Part shown: positions 53,401 through 62,694 of the stretch, piece by piece
How positions within the stretch are numbered: position 1 is the stretch's first letter
Layout of the letters: each line of letters opens with the position of its first letter
DNA from: Oscillospiraceae bacterium
GTDB taxonomy: Bacteria > Bacillota > Clostridia > Oscillospirales > Oscillospiraceae
Length of the DNA stretch: 64,000 bases
Direction of reading: 5' to 3'
Assembly (NCBI GenBank): GCA_017412765.1
Contig: JAFPWN010000046.1
Coordinates: forward strand, 1 to 64,000
Position numbers and translations under genes: made by a program
Notes under the pieces: generated by a model
The model's database searches: none
Told to the model about the DNA's origin: nothing
The model's input: the letters and a program-made list of their open reading frames with translations, nothing else

Positions 53401-53485
53401 AAAAGAGTCAAAATCGGCAGAGTACGGGCAAATCGCCGTTTATTCAGTTCTGCCGCTGGCTTTAAATGAAAGGAATGGTCACAAA

Positions 53486-54391
53486 ATGCCAAAAGGTGGT
53501 CTTGGAAAGGGACTGTCGGGCGACTTCTTCGGCGGGCAGGGGCTCGCGGCGCTACTCGGCGACGAGGTCGCGCAGGATGAGAGCGACGTCCGCAAGCTGC
53601 CCATATCAAAGGTCGAGCCGCGCGCGGGGCAGCCGCGCAAGGTCTTTGACTCCGAGTCGATCGCAGAGCTTGCCGATTCGATACGCGAGCACGGAGTTAT
53701 GCAGCCTATCGCGGTGCGCAAGGCGGGCGATACCTATCAGATAATCGCAGGAGAGCGCCGCTGGCGCGCGAGCCGCGAGGCGGGGCTTGACGAGATACCC
53801 GCGCTCGTCATCGATTGCGACGATCGCAAGGCGGAGGAGCTGGCGCTCGTCGAAAATCTCCAGCGCGAGGATCTGAAGCCGCGCGAGGAGGCGGACGCCC
53901 TGCGCGTGATGATGGAAAAATACTCTCTGAGCCAGGAAAAGGTGGCGGAGATAATCGGAAAGAGCCGCAGCTATGTCGCAAACTCCATGCGTCTGCTGAA
54001 TCTGCCCGAAACGGTACTCAATATGCTGGACGAGGGCAGGATCTCAACCTCTCACGCAAAAACTCTTCTCGAGCTGAAGCGGCAGGACGACATGATCTAC
54101 GCCGCAAACGAGGTCATCGCGCGGGGACTCGGAGTCAGGGAGCTTTCAAGCCTCGTCAAAAGGCTGAATACGCAGCCCTCTAAGCGCGAAAAGCCCGACC
54201 GCCGGCACGCGGACGGCGTCGATTACTATGCCGAGGCTGAAAAATCGCTCACAAGCACCCTCGGCCGCAAGGTACACATCTCACCGGGCTTCAAAAAGGG
54301 CAGGTTCGAGATCGAATATTACGATAAAGAGGATTTTGAGATCCTCTACAGCGCCCTTTTGGCGATCAAGGCAAGGGAGGCGGAAAAATGA
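53486..54391 (+). CDS. parB: Chromosome partitioning protein ParB/Spo0J
   Basis: A 301-residue CTP-dependent clamp. The CTP-binding motifs are GERRWRASREAGL and LVENLQREDLKPREEADA, followed by the parS-recognising HTH (EIIGKSRSYVANSMRLLNLP) and a C-terminal dimer domain. The ATG has GGAATGG upstream. It overlaps the next gene by 4 nt. Confidence 0.95.
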   Translation: MPKGGLGKGLSGDFFGGQGLAALLGDEVAQDESDVRKLPISKVEPRAGQPRKVFDSESIAELADSIREHGVMQPIAVRKAGDTYQIIAGERRWRASREAGLDEIPALVIDCDDRKAEELALVENLQREDLKPREEADALRVMMEKYSLSQEKVAEIIGKSRSYVANSMRLLNLPETVLNMLDEGRISTSHAKTLLELKRQDDMIYAANEVIARGLGVRELSSLVKRLNTQPSKREKPDRRHADGVDYYAEAEKSLTSTLGRKVHISPGFKKGRFEIEYYDKEDFEILYSALLAIKAREAEK

Positions 54392-54729
54392 GTCTACACA
54401 GACGCGCTGACGCCGATGAGCAGGACGTGACACCGCTCGAGGAAAAGCCGCGCACGAAAAAGCAGAGCCAGGAATCGGTTATAATCTACCTCGTGGTGCT
54501 GTTTACGGCGGTTTTTCTGCTGATACTGCTGAGCTATTTCATGCACCAGCGCCAGAACGAGGCTGAGCTTACGAGCATCAGCGACCAACACACGGAATAC
54601 CGCCTGCGCACCGAGCAGTCCATCGCGGCGCTGCAGGAGGAAAACACGCGCCTCAAAGCAGAGCTTGAGGCCGCAAACGCAAAAATAGAAGAACTTGAAA
54701 AGGAAAAAGAGGTAAAGACCAATGATTGA
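54388..54729 (+). CDS. Single-pass membrane protein with coiled coil, unknown function
   Basis: A 113-residue protein. A charged cytosolic segment of about 30 residues is followed by one membrane helix (VIIYLVVLFTAVFLLILLSY) and a coiled-coil region (about 60-108, heptads in IAALQEENTRLKAELEAANA). The topology resembles FtsB/DivIC, but no family motif was seen. It overlaps parB by 4 nt and serS by 8 nt, so all three are coupled. Confidence 0.78.
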   Translation: MSLHRRADADEQDVTPLEEKPRTKKQSQESVIIYLVVLFTAVFLLILLSYFMHQRQNEAELTSISDQHTEYRLRTEQSIAALQEENTRLKAELEAANAKIEELEKEKEVKTND

Positions 54730-56047
54730 TATCAAGCTTATACGCGAAAACCCCGAGCTCGTCCGCGAAAACATCAGAAAGAAATTCCAGGACGAGAAGC
54801 TCCCACTCGTTGACGAGGCCGCGGAGCTCGACCGCCTCAACCGCGCCGCCATCAACGAGGCAAACGAGCTAAGAGCTAACCGCAACAAGCTCTCGAAGGC
54901 AAACGGCCCGCTTTTCGGCAAGCTCAAGAAGGCCGAGGGCGCGGATAAGGACGCGATTCAGGCAGAGATCGACAAGAATATGGCGCTCGTAAAGGCTGAC
55001 GACGACCGCCTTGCAGAGCTTGAGAAGCTCGAGGCCGAGTACGCCGAGAAGCTGAAAGCCATCATGTACAGGATCCCGCAGATCATCGACGCGAGCGTGC
55101 CCATCGGACACGACGACAGCGAGAACGTCGAGGTCGAGCGCTTCGGCGAGCCGGTAGTGCCCGATTTTGAGATACCCTACCACACCGAGATCATGGAGTC
55201 CTTCGGCGGCATTGACCTCGACGGCGCGAGAAGCGTCGCCGGAAACGGTTTCTATTATCTTGTCGGAGACATTGCACGCCTGCACGAAGCAGTGCTCGCT
55301 TACGCGCGCGACTTTATGATAAACAAAGGCTTCACCTTCATGGTGCCGCCCTTCATGATGCACGGCGACGTGGTCAAGGGCGTTATGAGCCAGAGCGATA
55401 TGGACGCGATGATGTACAAGATCGAGGGCGAGGATCTCTACCTCATCGGCACCTCCGAGCATTCGATGATCGGCCGCTATATCGACCGCATCGTGCCCGA
55501 GGAGACTCTTCCTCACACGCTGACGAGCTATTCGCCCTGCTTCCGCAAGGAAAAGGGCGCCCACGGCATCGAGGAGCGCGGAGTTTACCGCATCCACCAG
55601 TTCGAGAAGCAGGAGATGATCGTCGTCTGCAAGCCCGAGGATTCTATGGCATGGTACGATAAGATGTGGAAATACTCCGTCGAGCTGTTCCGCTCGCTCG
55701 ATATTCCGGTGCGCGAGCTTGAGTGCTGCTCCGGCGACCTCGCCGACCTCAAGGTCAAGAGCTGCGACATCGAGGCTTGGAGCCCCAGACAGAAGAAATA
55801 CTTCGAGGTCTGCTCCTGCACCAATATGGGCGACGCGCAGGCGCGCCGCCTCGGAATCCGCGTCAAGGACAAGGACGGAAAGATCTACCTCGCGCACACG
55901 CTGAACAACACCGTCGTCGCGCCTCCGCGTATGCTCATAGCGCTCCTTGAGAACAACCTCGCAGCCGACGGCTCCGTGAGGATACCCGAGGCGCTCCGTC
56001 CCTATATGGGCGGCAAGGATCATCTCGAGAAATCCAAGGCGTTTTAA
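54722..56047 (+). CDS. serS: Seryl-tRNA synthetase
   Basis: A 441-residue class II synthetase. The N-terminal coiled-coil arm that binds tRNA-Ser is about residues 25-105. Motif 2 is FRKEKGAHGIEERGVYRIHQ with FEKQE; motif 3 is NNTVVAPPRMLIALLENN. Length slightly above the usual 425. No T-box leader is seen, and it is translated from within the parB transcript. Confidence 0.96.
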   Translation: MIDIKLIRENPELVRENIRKKFQDEKLPLVDEAAELDRLNRAAINEANELRANRNKLSKANGPLFGKLKKAEGADKDAIQAEIDKNMALVKADDDRLAELEKLEAEYAEKLKAIMYRIPQIIDASVPIGHDDSENVEVERFGEPVVPDFEIPYHTEIMESFGGIDLDGARSVAGNGFYYLVGDIARLHEAVLAYARDFMINKGFTFMVPPFMMHGDVVKGVMSQSDMDAMMYKIEGEDLYLIGTSEHSMIGRYIDRIVPEETLPHTLTSYSPCFRKEKGAHGIEERGVYRIHQFEKQEMIVVCKPEDSMAWYDKMWKYSVELFRSLDIPVRELECCSGDLADLKVKSCDIEAWSPRQKKYFEVCSCTNMGDAQARRLGIRVKDKDGKIYLAHTLNNTVVAPPRMLIALLENNLAADGSVRIPEALRPYMGGKDHLEKSKAF

Positions 56048-56072
56048 GGAGCGCAGAAACAAGCCCTTTAAA

Positions 56073-56171
56073 CAAATCGAAGCGTCGCTTTACTTCGATT
56101 TGAGAGGAGGCGCAGCGGAATGAATGAGCTTTTTCGCTTTGCGGCAAAGCGAACGATATGAAGCCTGCGCC
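56073..56171. repeat. Nested inverted repeat after serS
   Basis: The hairpin CAAATCGAAG/CTTCGATTTG (56073-56102) is followed by arms GGCGCAG/CTGCGCC (56109-56115, 56165-56171) around a central CGCTTTGCGGCAAAGCG (56135-56151) and a GAACGATATGAAG block. Architecture recalls the D elements, but the sequence boxes differ. No T-tract, so not a clear terminator. Confidence 0.6.
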
Positions 56172-56175
56172 GACG

Positions 56176-56191
56176 AGTTCCACGTGAAACA
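56176..56191. other. parS-like site
   Basis: AGTTCCACGTGAAACA matches the B. subtilis parS variant TGTTCCACGTGAAACA at 15 of 16 positions. It lies between serS and mscL, 3.6 kb from the other candidate. Confidence 0.8.
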
Positions 56192-56223
56192 GTTAACATA
56201 ATTTTATAAAGGAGAGATAACAC

Positions 56224-56667
56224 ATGAAAAAGTTCTTCGCAGAATTCAAGGAATTTATCGCAAAGGGCAACGTGCTCGACATGGCGGTCGGCGTTATCGT
56301 CGGCGGCGCGTTCGGCAAGATCACCTCGACCCTCGTCGCAAACGTGATAACCCCGCTTCTGGCGTTCCTTTTCAATTCCCCCAACACCGACGCGCTGAAC
56401 ATCACCCTGCGCGCGGCTGACGAGGCCGCCGGTACTGAGGCGATAGTCCTCGGACTCGGCACGTTTGTCGGCGCGATAATCGACTTTGTAGTCATCGCCT
56501 TCGTGCTGTTCCTCATCATCAAGTCCTTCAACAAGATGCGCGCGATAGCCGAAGCGAAGAAGAAGGCCGAGGAGGCCGAGCCGGAGCCCGAACCCGAGGC
56601 TGAGCCGGAGCCTTCCGCCGAGGAGAAGCTCCTCACCGAGATCCGCGACCTGCTGAAGAACAAGTGA
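56224..56667 (+). CDS. mscL: Large-conductance mechanosensitive channel
   Basis: A 147-residue channel that opens on osmotic downshock. Helix 1 with IAKGNVLDMAVGVIVGGAFG and the second helix FVGAIIDFVVIAFVLFLIIK are standard. A Glu/Pro-rich linker (EPEPEPEAEPEPSAEE) precedes the C-terminal bundle. It overlaps rsmG by 4 nt. Confidence 0.95.
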   Translation: MKKFFAEFKEFIAKGNVLDMAVGVIVGGAFGKITSTLVANVITPLLAFLFNSPNTDALNITLRAADEAAGTEAIVLGLGTFVGAIIDFVVIAFVLFLIIKSFNKMRAIAEAKKKAEEAEPEPEPEAEPEPSAEEKLLTEIRDLLKNK

Positions 56668-57368
56668 GCGTTAAGGAGATACTGAAAAGCGGCGCGCCCG
56701 AAATGGGTGTGCCGCTCGGCGATATTGAGAAGTTCCGCGTTTACTACGAGCTTCTCGAGCGGCGCAACCGGGAATTCAACCTGACCGCCATCACCGATGA
56801 GAACGACGCGGCGCAGAAGCACTTTCTCGACTCGCTCGGAGTGCTGAAAAGCGCCGATTTTGCGGGAAAGAGCGTTATCGACGTCGGCTGCGGCGCCGGT
56901 TTTCCCGGCTTTCCTATAAGGATCGCGGAGCCGACGGTGAGCCTCACGAGCGTAGACAGCACCGAGAAAAAGGTGGCGTTCCTCGAGGAGGTCAACGCGG
57001 CGCTCTCGCTCGACGTAAAATGCCTGCACGCGCGGGCGGAGGAGCTTGGTCAGGACCCCGCTTACCGCGAAAAGTACGATATCGCGGTGTCGAGAGCGGT
57101 CGCGCGGCTGAACGTGCTCTGCGAGCTGTGTCTGCCGCTTGTGAAGCCCGGAGGAAAATTCCTTGCGATGAAGGCCCTCGACTCCGACGAGGAGATCGGG
57201 GAGGCGCGCGCCGGGATAGAAAAGCTCGGCGGAATGATCGCGCGCGTGGACGAATACGATATACCCGGCACGGAGCTGCGCCGCAGGGTAGTGGTGATCG
57301 AAAAGCACCGCAAAACGCCGGAAAAGTACCCGAGAAGGTTCGGAACGATCAAAAAGCAGCCGTTATAA
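56664..57368 (+). CDS. rsmG: 16S rRNA (guanine-N7) methyltransferase RsmG
   Basis: A 234-residue SAM-dependent enzyme methylating G527 of 16S rRNA. Motif I is VIDVGCGAGFPGFPIRIAEP, followed by SVDSTEKKVAFLEEV and SRAVARLNVLCELCLPLVKP. The start is GTG within the mscL stop. In Bacillota it usually lies near parAB and oriC, as here, though mnmG and mnmE are not in this window. Confidence 0.95.
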   Translation: MSVKEILKSGAPEMGVPLGDIEKFRVYYELLERRNREFNLTAITDENDAAQKHFLDSLGVLKSADFAGKSVIDVGCGAGFPGFPIRIAEPTVSLTSVDSTEKKVAFLEEVNAALSLDVKCLHARAEELGQDPAYREKYDIAVSRAVARLNVLCELCLPLVKPGGKFLAMKALDSDEEIGEARAGIEKLGGMIARVDEYDIPGTELRRRVVVIEKHRKTPEKYPRRFGTIKKQPL

Positions 57369-57388
57369 GTCGAAATTGTAAATATGTA

Positions 57389-57413
57389 CCCCCGGTGCAG
57401 AGCGCATCGGGGG
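57389..57413 (+). terminator. Hairpin after rsmG
   Basis: CCCCCG-TGC...GCA-CGGGGG stem, followed by GTTTGGGGCGTAATTA. Nearly the same sequence forms the rpsT terminator at 52088-52110. Confidence 0.65.
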
Positions 57414-57461
57414 TTTGGGGCGTAATTAGTATGCGCTCAATTCAATATTTAAGGATATTCT

Positions 57462-60400
57462 ATGAAACTTATCACAACAGCACTCAAAAACGACGAGGCT
57501 TTTTCGAGCATAATCGCCGCCATCGACGGCGGAAAGTGTCCGGCGCTGCTGAGCGGGACCGGCGCTGTCTGCCGCGCCCACGCCGCCGGAGCGATCCGCG
57601 CCGAGACAGCGAGACCCGTCATAGCGATATGCTCCGATGAGCAGGAGGCGCGGAAGATGGCGGAGGATCTCACCGCCTTCACCGGCGAGCCTGTCACGCT
57701 GCTCACCGGGCGCGATTTCGTCTTTTACAACGCCGAGAGCGTCAGCCGCGAGGCTGAAAGACGGCGCATCGGCGTATTTTTCGATATGCTGAGCGGCGGC
57801 GCGGGTCTTGTCGTCACAACGCCCGAGGCGCTGATGATACGCGCGATGCCGCCCGACGTGTTCGAGAGCCTCACTATCGAGCTGAAAAACGGCGGCGAAT
57901 ACTCGCTCGACGATATCGTTTCCCGCCTCGTCGCCGCAGGCTACACACGCGCCTCGCAGGTCGAGGGCGCGGGGCAGTTTTCCGTGCGCGGCGGCATACT
58001 CGATTTCTTCTCGCCGGGCGCTGACGAGCCGGTGCGAATCGAGTTTTTCGGCGATGAGATCGACTCGATGGGATATTTCGATCCCCTGACGCAGCGCCGG
58101 ACGGAGCACCTCGACTCGGCGCGCATACTGCCCGTTCAGGAGGCGCCGGTGAGCGCCGCAAAGGGCGGGCGGGACGCCCTCTGCGACCGCATTGAGAGCT
58201 ACGGCAAACGGCTTTTGCGCCGTAAAAATACAAAAAAAGAGCTTTTAGAGGCGATAAACGGCGATCTGAGCCGCATCCGGGACGGAAGAGGTCTGCCCGC
58301 GAGCGACCGCTATCTCGACCTTCTCTACGAGCCGGCGACCGCCGTCGATTACTTCCCGCCGGACGCGGTGGTCATTATGTGTGAGCCGGGGCGCAACGCC
58401 GACACCGCGAAAAACTACCTCTGGCAGCTCTCCGAGGATCTGACCGCGCTTGCGGAAAAGGGCGCGCTCGAGGGCTCTGCCGAGCGCTTTATCGCGCCGT
58501 GGGACGACGTTGTCGAGCGGCTTTCGGACTTTCCGATCGTCATGATGGCGGCGTTTACGACGAGCGCTCTGCCCGTCGCGCCGCGAACGATGGAAACGCA
58601 GACGGTAAAGCAGCTGCCCTCCTACGGCGGCTCGCTCGAGACCGCCGCAAGCGATATACGCCACTATATGAACTCCGGCTTCGGAGTGGTTGTGCTCGTA
58701 AAGGATCAGCGCCGCGCGGAAATACTCTCAGATTACCTCTTTAAGCTCGGCACAAAGGTATCGGTTGACATAAATCTGTCGAGCCTGCCGGAGAAGGGCA
58801 AAACCGTCATCGCCGCGGGCAGCCTCAGCGCGGGGCTTGAATATCCGGCGCTGAAGCTTGCGATACTCTCCGAGGGGCAGTTTCTCAAGGAGACGTTCCG
58901 CAAAAAGGCGAAGCGCCGCCGCGACTCCAACAGGCAGCGGCTCGAGAGCTTCACAGACCTCTCGCCGGGCGATCTCATCGTCCACGAGACCTATGGCATC
59001 GGGCGCTTCGTCGGAATGGTCACGCGCGAGGTGGACTCTGTGCGCCGCGACTATATAAAAATCGCCTACGCCGGCACCGACGCGCTCTACGTCCCCGCGA
59101 CGCAGCTCGACATGATCTCAAAGTACATCGGCGCGGGCGAGGACGCGCCCGTGAAGCTCTCGAAGCTCGGCGGAACCGACTGGGCGAAGGCGAAGATCAG
59201 GGCAAAGCACGCGGCGAAGGATCTCGCGGAGGGACTTCTGAAGCTCCAGGCGGCGCGAAAGGGCGCAGTCGGCTACGCTTTCAGCCCGGACAGCCCGTGG
59301 TACCGTGAGTTTGAGGACAACTTTGAGTATCAGGAGACGGACGATCAGCTCCGCGCGATAAAGGATATAAAGCGCGATATGGAGAGCCCGGTGCCGATGG
59401 ACAGACTTCTCTGCGGCGACGTCGGCTACGGAAAGACCGAGGTCGCGCTCCGCGCCGTTATGAAATGCGTCATGGACGGGCGGCAGGCGGCGATCCTTGT
59501 GCCGACTACGGTGCTCGCGCAGCAGCATTATCAGACCGCGATGCGCCGATTTACGGGCTTTCCGGTCACCATCGAGGTGCTGAGCCGGTTCAGAACTCCG
59601 GCGCAGGTCAAAAAAGCCCTCGCGGGTCTTGAAACCGGCGAGGTCGATATAGTTATCGGCACGCACAAGCTTCTCGGCAAAGAGGTGCGCTTCAAAAAGC
59701 TCGGACTTCTCGTAGTGGATGAGGAGCAGCGCTTCGGAGTTACGCACAAGGAGCGGCTGAAGGAGCTTTCCAAAACCGTGGACGTTCTGACTCTCTCTGC
59801 AACGCCGATACCGCGGACGCTGAATATGGCGCTCTCGGGCGTGCGCGATATGTCTACCATCGAGGAGCCGCCCTCCGACCGCCAGCCGGTGCAGACCTAC
59901 GTCATCGAGCACGATTGGGGCGTTCTCACCGACGCCATACGGCGCGAGCTCGGGCGCGGCGGGCAGGTCTACTACCTCCACAACCGCGTTGACAACATCG
60001 AGCGCACGGCGATGAAGCTCAGGGAGATGCTCGGCGACGTCGCGATAACGGTCGCTCACGGCAAGATGGACGAGGAGAGCCTCGGCAGAGTAATGGAAAA
60101 TATGCAGGCGGGCGAAATTCAGATCCTCGTCTGCACAACGATCATCGAGACCGGCATCGACATTCCGAACGTCAACACCCTCATCATCGAGGACGCGGAC
60201 AGGATGGGGCTTGCCCAGCTCCACCAGATACGCGGGCGCGTCGGGCGCTCGAGCCGCAGGGCGTTCGCGTATTTCACGTTCCGCAAGGATAAGGTGCTGA
60301 ACGAGACCGCGGAAAAGCGCCTCTCCGCGATATGCGAGTTTGCGGAGTTCAACTCCGGCTTCAAGATAGCGATGCGCGACCTTGAGATACGCGGCGCGGG

Positions 60401-60965
60401 CAATATCCTCGGCGCGGAGCAGTCAGGCCACATGATGAGCGTCGGCTACGATATGTATCTCAAGCTTCTCGAGGAGGCTGTTCAGGAGGAAAAGGGCGAG
60501 AGAGTTGAGGCAAAGCCCGAGTGCTCCGCCGATCTTGCGATCAGCGCCAACATTCCGGCAAGCTACGTACAGAGCCAGGAGCAGAGGATGGATCTCTACC
60601 GCCGCATCGCCCACATCCGCACCGAGGAGGACGCCGACGACATGACCGACGAGCTTATCGACCGCTTCGGCGATCCCCCGAGCGCCGTAAACGCGCTCAT
60701 ACAGGTCGCGCTTCTGCGCGGCGAGGCGGCGAGCACCGGCATTTCCGAGATCAGTCAAAAGGACGGAAAGCTCATTTTCGCCCTCTCCGACTTCGAGCCG
60801 GAGCGGCTGAGCAGACTTTACTCTCTGCCGGAGTACAAGCCGCGCATAAAAATCGAGGCCGGCGCGAAGCCGGCGATGAGCTTCCGGCTGAAGCCGACCG
60901 ACCGCGTGCTCGACGTCGCGGTGAAGCTCGTGAGAGATTACAAGGCGGCAAATCTTGTAAAATAG
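57462..60965 (+). CDS. mfd: Transcription-repair coupling factor
   Basis: An 1167-residue helicase-like translocase that dislodges RNA polymerase stalled at lesions and recruits UvrA. Domains in order: a UvrB-like N-terminal part (VTLLTGRDFVFYNAESVS, GQFSVRGGILDFFSPG), the RNA polymerase interaction domain (about 475-560, GDLIVHETYGIGRFVG), the translocase with Walker A GDVGYGKTEVALRA and DEEQRF box, motif VI QIRGRVGRSSRRAFAY, and the C-terminal D7 domain. Length is normal. Confidence 0.97.
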   Translation: MKLITTALKNDEAFSSIIAAIDGGKCPALLSGTGAVCRAHAAGAIRAETARPVIAICSDEQEARKMAEDLTAFTGEPVTLLTGRDFVFYNAESVSREAERRRIGVFFDMLSGGAGLVVTTPEALMIRAMPPDVFESLTIELKNGGEYSLDDIVSRLVAAGYTRASQVEGAGQFSVRGGILDFFSPGADEPVRIEFFGDEIDSMGYFDPLTQRRTEHLDSARILPVQEAPVSAAKGGRDALCDRIESYGKRLLRRKNTKKELLEAINGDLSRIRDGRGLPASDRYLDLLYEPATAVDYFPPDAVVIMCEPGRNADTAKNYLWQLSEDLTALAEKGALEGSAERFIAPWDDVVERLSDFPIVMMAAFTTSALPVAPRTMETQTVKQLPSYGGSLETAASDIRHYMNSGFGVVVLVKDQRRAEILSDYLFKLGTKVSVDINLSSLPEKGKTVIAAGSLSAGLEYPALKLAILSEGQFLKETFRKKAKRRRDSNRQRLESFTDLSPGDLIVHETYGIGRFVGMVTREVDSVRRDYIKIAYAGTDALYVPATQLDMISKYIGAGEDAPVKLSKLGGTDWAKAKIRAKHAAKDLAEGLLKLQAARKGAVGYAFSPDSPWYREFEDNFEYQETDDQLRAIKDIKRDMESPVPMDRLLCGDVGYGKTEVALRAVMKCVMDGRQAAILVPTTVLAQQHYQTAMRRFTGFPVTIEVLSRFRTPAQVKKALAGLETGEVDIVIGTHKLLGKEVRFKKLGLLVVDEEQRFGVTHKERLKELSKTVDVLTLSATPIPRTLNMALSGVRDMSTIEEPPSDRQPVQTYVIEHDWGVLTDAIRRELGRGGQVYYLHNRVDNIERTAMKLREMLGDVAITVAHGKMDEESLGRVMENMQAGEIQILVCTTIIETGIDIPNVNTLIIEDADRMGLAQLHQIRGRVGRSSRRAFAYFTFRKDKVLNETAEKRLSAICEFAEFNSGFKIAMRDLEIRGAGNILGAEQSGHMMSVGYDMYLKLLEEAVQEEKGERVEAKPECSADLAISANIPASYVQSQEQRMDLYRRIAHIRTEEDADDMTDELIDRFGDPPSAVNALIQVALLRGEAASTGISEISQKDGKLIFALSDFEPERLSRLYSLPEYKPRIKIEAGAKPAMSFRLKPTDRVLDVAVKLVRDYKAANLVK

Positions 60966-60972
60966 CAGCAGC

Positions 60973-61000
60973 CATGATATAGTAAGCATGATATAGTAAG
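60973..61000. repeat. Tandem duplication CATGATATAGTAAG
   Basis: Two perfect adjacent 14-nt copies between mfd and the threonine ammonia-lyase gene, at the boundary where composition becomes more AT-rich. Confidence 0.9.
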
Positions 61001-61024
61001 GCAGTGGAGAGAGGGAGGCTTTAT

Positions 61025-61990
61025 ATGAATCAATTTGAAATGATCAGGAACGCTGCGGAAACGCTGCACAATGTTGCAAGACTTACACCCATCATACCTT
61101 TTGACGGCTTGACCCCTAATCTGTTTATCAAAGCTGAAAATCTGCAAAGGACAGGTTCCTTCAAAATCCGCGGCGCTTTTAACAAGCTGAGCAGCCTTTC
61201 CGCCGAGGAAGCCTCAAAGGGCGTCATTGCGTGCTCCGCCGGTAATCATGCGCAGGGCGTGGCTTATTCCGCAATGAGGTTGGGAATGCGCGCAGTCATT
61301 TGTATGCCGGATTACGCGCCGGTCATGAAGATCAAAGGGACGCGCCGCTTTGGCGCAGAGGTCGTTCTGGTCCCCGGCAATTATGATGACTCCGCTAAAG
61401 AGGCGAAAAGGCTGGCAGATGAAAAGGGCTACACCTTTGCCCACCCCTTCAATGACCCCTATGTGATCGCAGGTCAGGGGACCATCGGACTGGAGATCCT
61501 TTCGCAGATGCCGGATGTGGAGCAAGTAGTCGTTCCGATCGGAGGCGGCGGGCTGATCAGCGGTGTCGCCGTCGCCATCAAAAACCTGAAGCCCGATGTA
61601 AAGGTTATCGGCGTTCAAACGGTCAATGTCCCGTCTATGTATGCCTCCTTTGGCTTAAATGAGGTGGAAACGCTTAAAGACAGGGCGACCATCGCCGACG
61701 GTATTCACGTGTTGACGCCGGGAGATCTGACTTTTGAGATCGTCGGAAAGTATGTGGATGATATCGTGACTGTGCGTGAGGACGAGATTGAAGGGGCGAT
61801 GGCCACACTGATGGAACACTCAAAAATGGTAGCGGAAGGAGCAGGCGCTACAAGCGTCGCGGCGTTTATGTATGACCGGATCAATACGGATCTTCGGACG
61901 GTCGCCGTCGTTTCAGGCGGAAACGTGGACATCAGCACGCTGGGGAACATCATTGAAAGGGAATTGAAGCGAAGAACGGATACGATATGA
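61025..61990 (+). CDS. Threonine ammonia-lyase (serine/threonine dehydratase family)
   Basis: A 321-residue PLP enzyme deaminating threonine (and probably serine) to 2-oxobutyrate. The PLP Lys47 lies in TGSFKIRGAFNKL, the phosphate loop is SAGNHAQGVAY, and the Gly-rich PIGGGGLISG is intact. There is no C-terminal ACT regulatory domain, so it resembles the short catabolic (TdcB-like) form. The ATG at 61025 has GGGAGG 7 nt upstream; a GTG at 61004 is less likely. Codon use is more AT-rich than the flanking genes, suggesting recent acquisition. Its stop overlaps the next ATG. Confidence 0.9.
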   Translation: MNQFEMIRNAAETLHNVARLTPIIPFDGLTPNLFIKAENLQRTGSFKIRGAFNKLSSLSAEEASKGVIACSAGNHAQGVAYSAMRLGMRAVICMPDYAPVMKIKGTRRFGAEVVLVPGNYDDSAKEAKRLADEKGYTFAHPFNDPYVIAGQGTIGLEILSQMPDVEQVVVPIGGGGLISGVAVAIKNLKPDVKVIGVQTVNVPSMYASFGLNEVETLKDRATIADGIHVLTPGDLTFEIVGKYVDDIVTVREDEIEGAMATLMEHSKMVAEGAGATSVAAFMYDRINTDLRTVAVVSGGNVDISTLGNIIERELKRRTDTI

Positions 61991-62574
61991 ACTACCTCTG
62001 GGATCTGGACGGAACGCTGCTCGACAGCTACCCCGTCATACTGAAAAGCCTCAAGACTGTCTTAAAAGCGCAGAATTTGCCGATTTCCGAAACTTTGGGC
62101 GAGGAAATACTGCGCTCCTCAGTGCGCGCGTATCTCGGCACAGACGAGCTTTTCAGCCTCTATTACGCGGAAAACGAGCGCCACCAGCGCGACGTTCGCG
62201 CCATGCCCGGCGCCCTCGAAACGCTGAGAGCGTTATCTGAGCGCGGAGACAGACATTTTGTGTACACCCACCGCGGCGAATCGGCGTTTGCTGTGCTCGA
62301 GCAGAACGGGCTTTTGCGGTACTTCACCGAGGTGCTGACCGCGGAGAGCGGTTTTCCGCGCAAGCCCGACCCGGCGGCGCTTCTCTATCTTATGGAAAAG
62401 CACGGCTTTTCGCCGGACGAGGCGTTCTACGTCGGTGACCGCGCGCTCGATATCGAGGCGGCGCGAAACGCGGGAATACCGGCGATCCTCTATCTGCCCG
62501 AGGGCAGTCCGGTGCGCGCCGGCATAGGCGAAGCGAGAGTCGTGCGCGACCTGCGCGAGATAGCAGGGCTGTAA
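61987..62574 (+). CDS. HAD-IA family phosphatase
   Basis: A 195-residue HAD hydrolase. Motif I is WDLDGTLLDSYP (nucleophile Asp), motif II is the Thr in FVYTHRG, motif III a Lys in FPRKPDPAALLYL and motif IV FYVGDRALDIEAARNAG. A phosphoglycolate-phosphatase-like phosphatase; the substrate is open. Starts within the stop of the lyase gene (ATGA). Confidence 0.9.
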   Translation: MNYLWDLDGTLLDSYPVILKSLKTVLKAQNLPISETLGEEILRSSVRAYLGTDELFSLYYAENERHQRDVRAMPGALETLRALSERGDRHFVYTHRGESAFAVLEQNGLLRYFTEVLTAESGFPRKPDPAALLYLMEKHGFSPDEAFYVGDRALDIEAARNAGIPAILYLPEGSPVRAGIGEARVVRDLREIAGL

Positions 62575-62628
62575 CCGCAAAGAAAGCAAAATAGTTCATT
62601 TCGTGCGGCGAAAAACCACAAATTTCAG

Positions 62629-62656
62629 TTGCAATCACTTTTTTAAATGGTATAAT
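62629..62656 (+). promoter_or_regulatory. SigA-type promoter of the first lipoprotein gene
   Basis: TTGCAA and TATAAT are separated by 16 nt, about 39 nt before the ATG. Confidence 0.7.
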
Positions 62657-62694
62657 TTAAATATAAATTGTTCGCGATTCCGGGGGGATTGCCG

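Noticed and set aside
54388-54722. T-box leader of serS
   Set aside because: serS overlaps the upstream gene by 8 nt, leaving no leader; no T-box sequence was seen.
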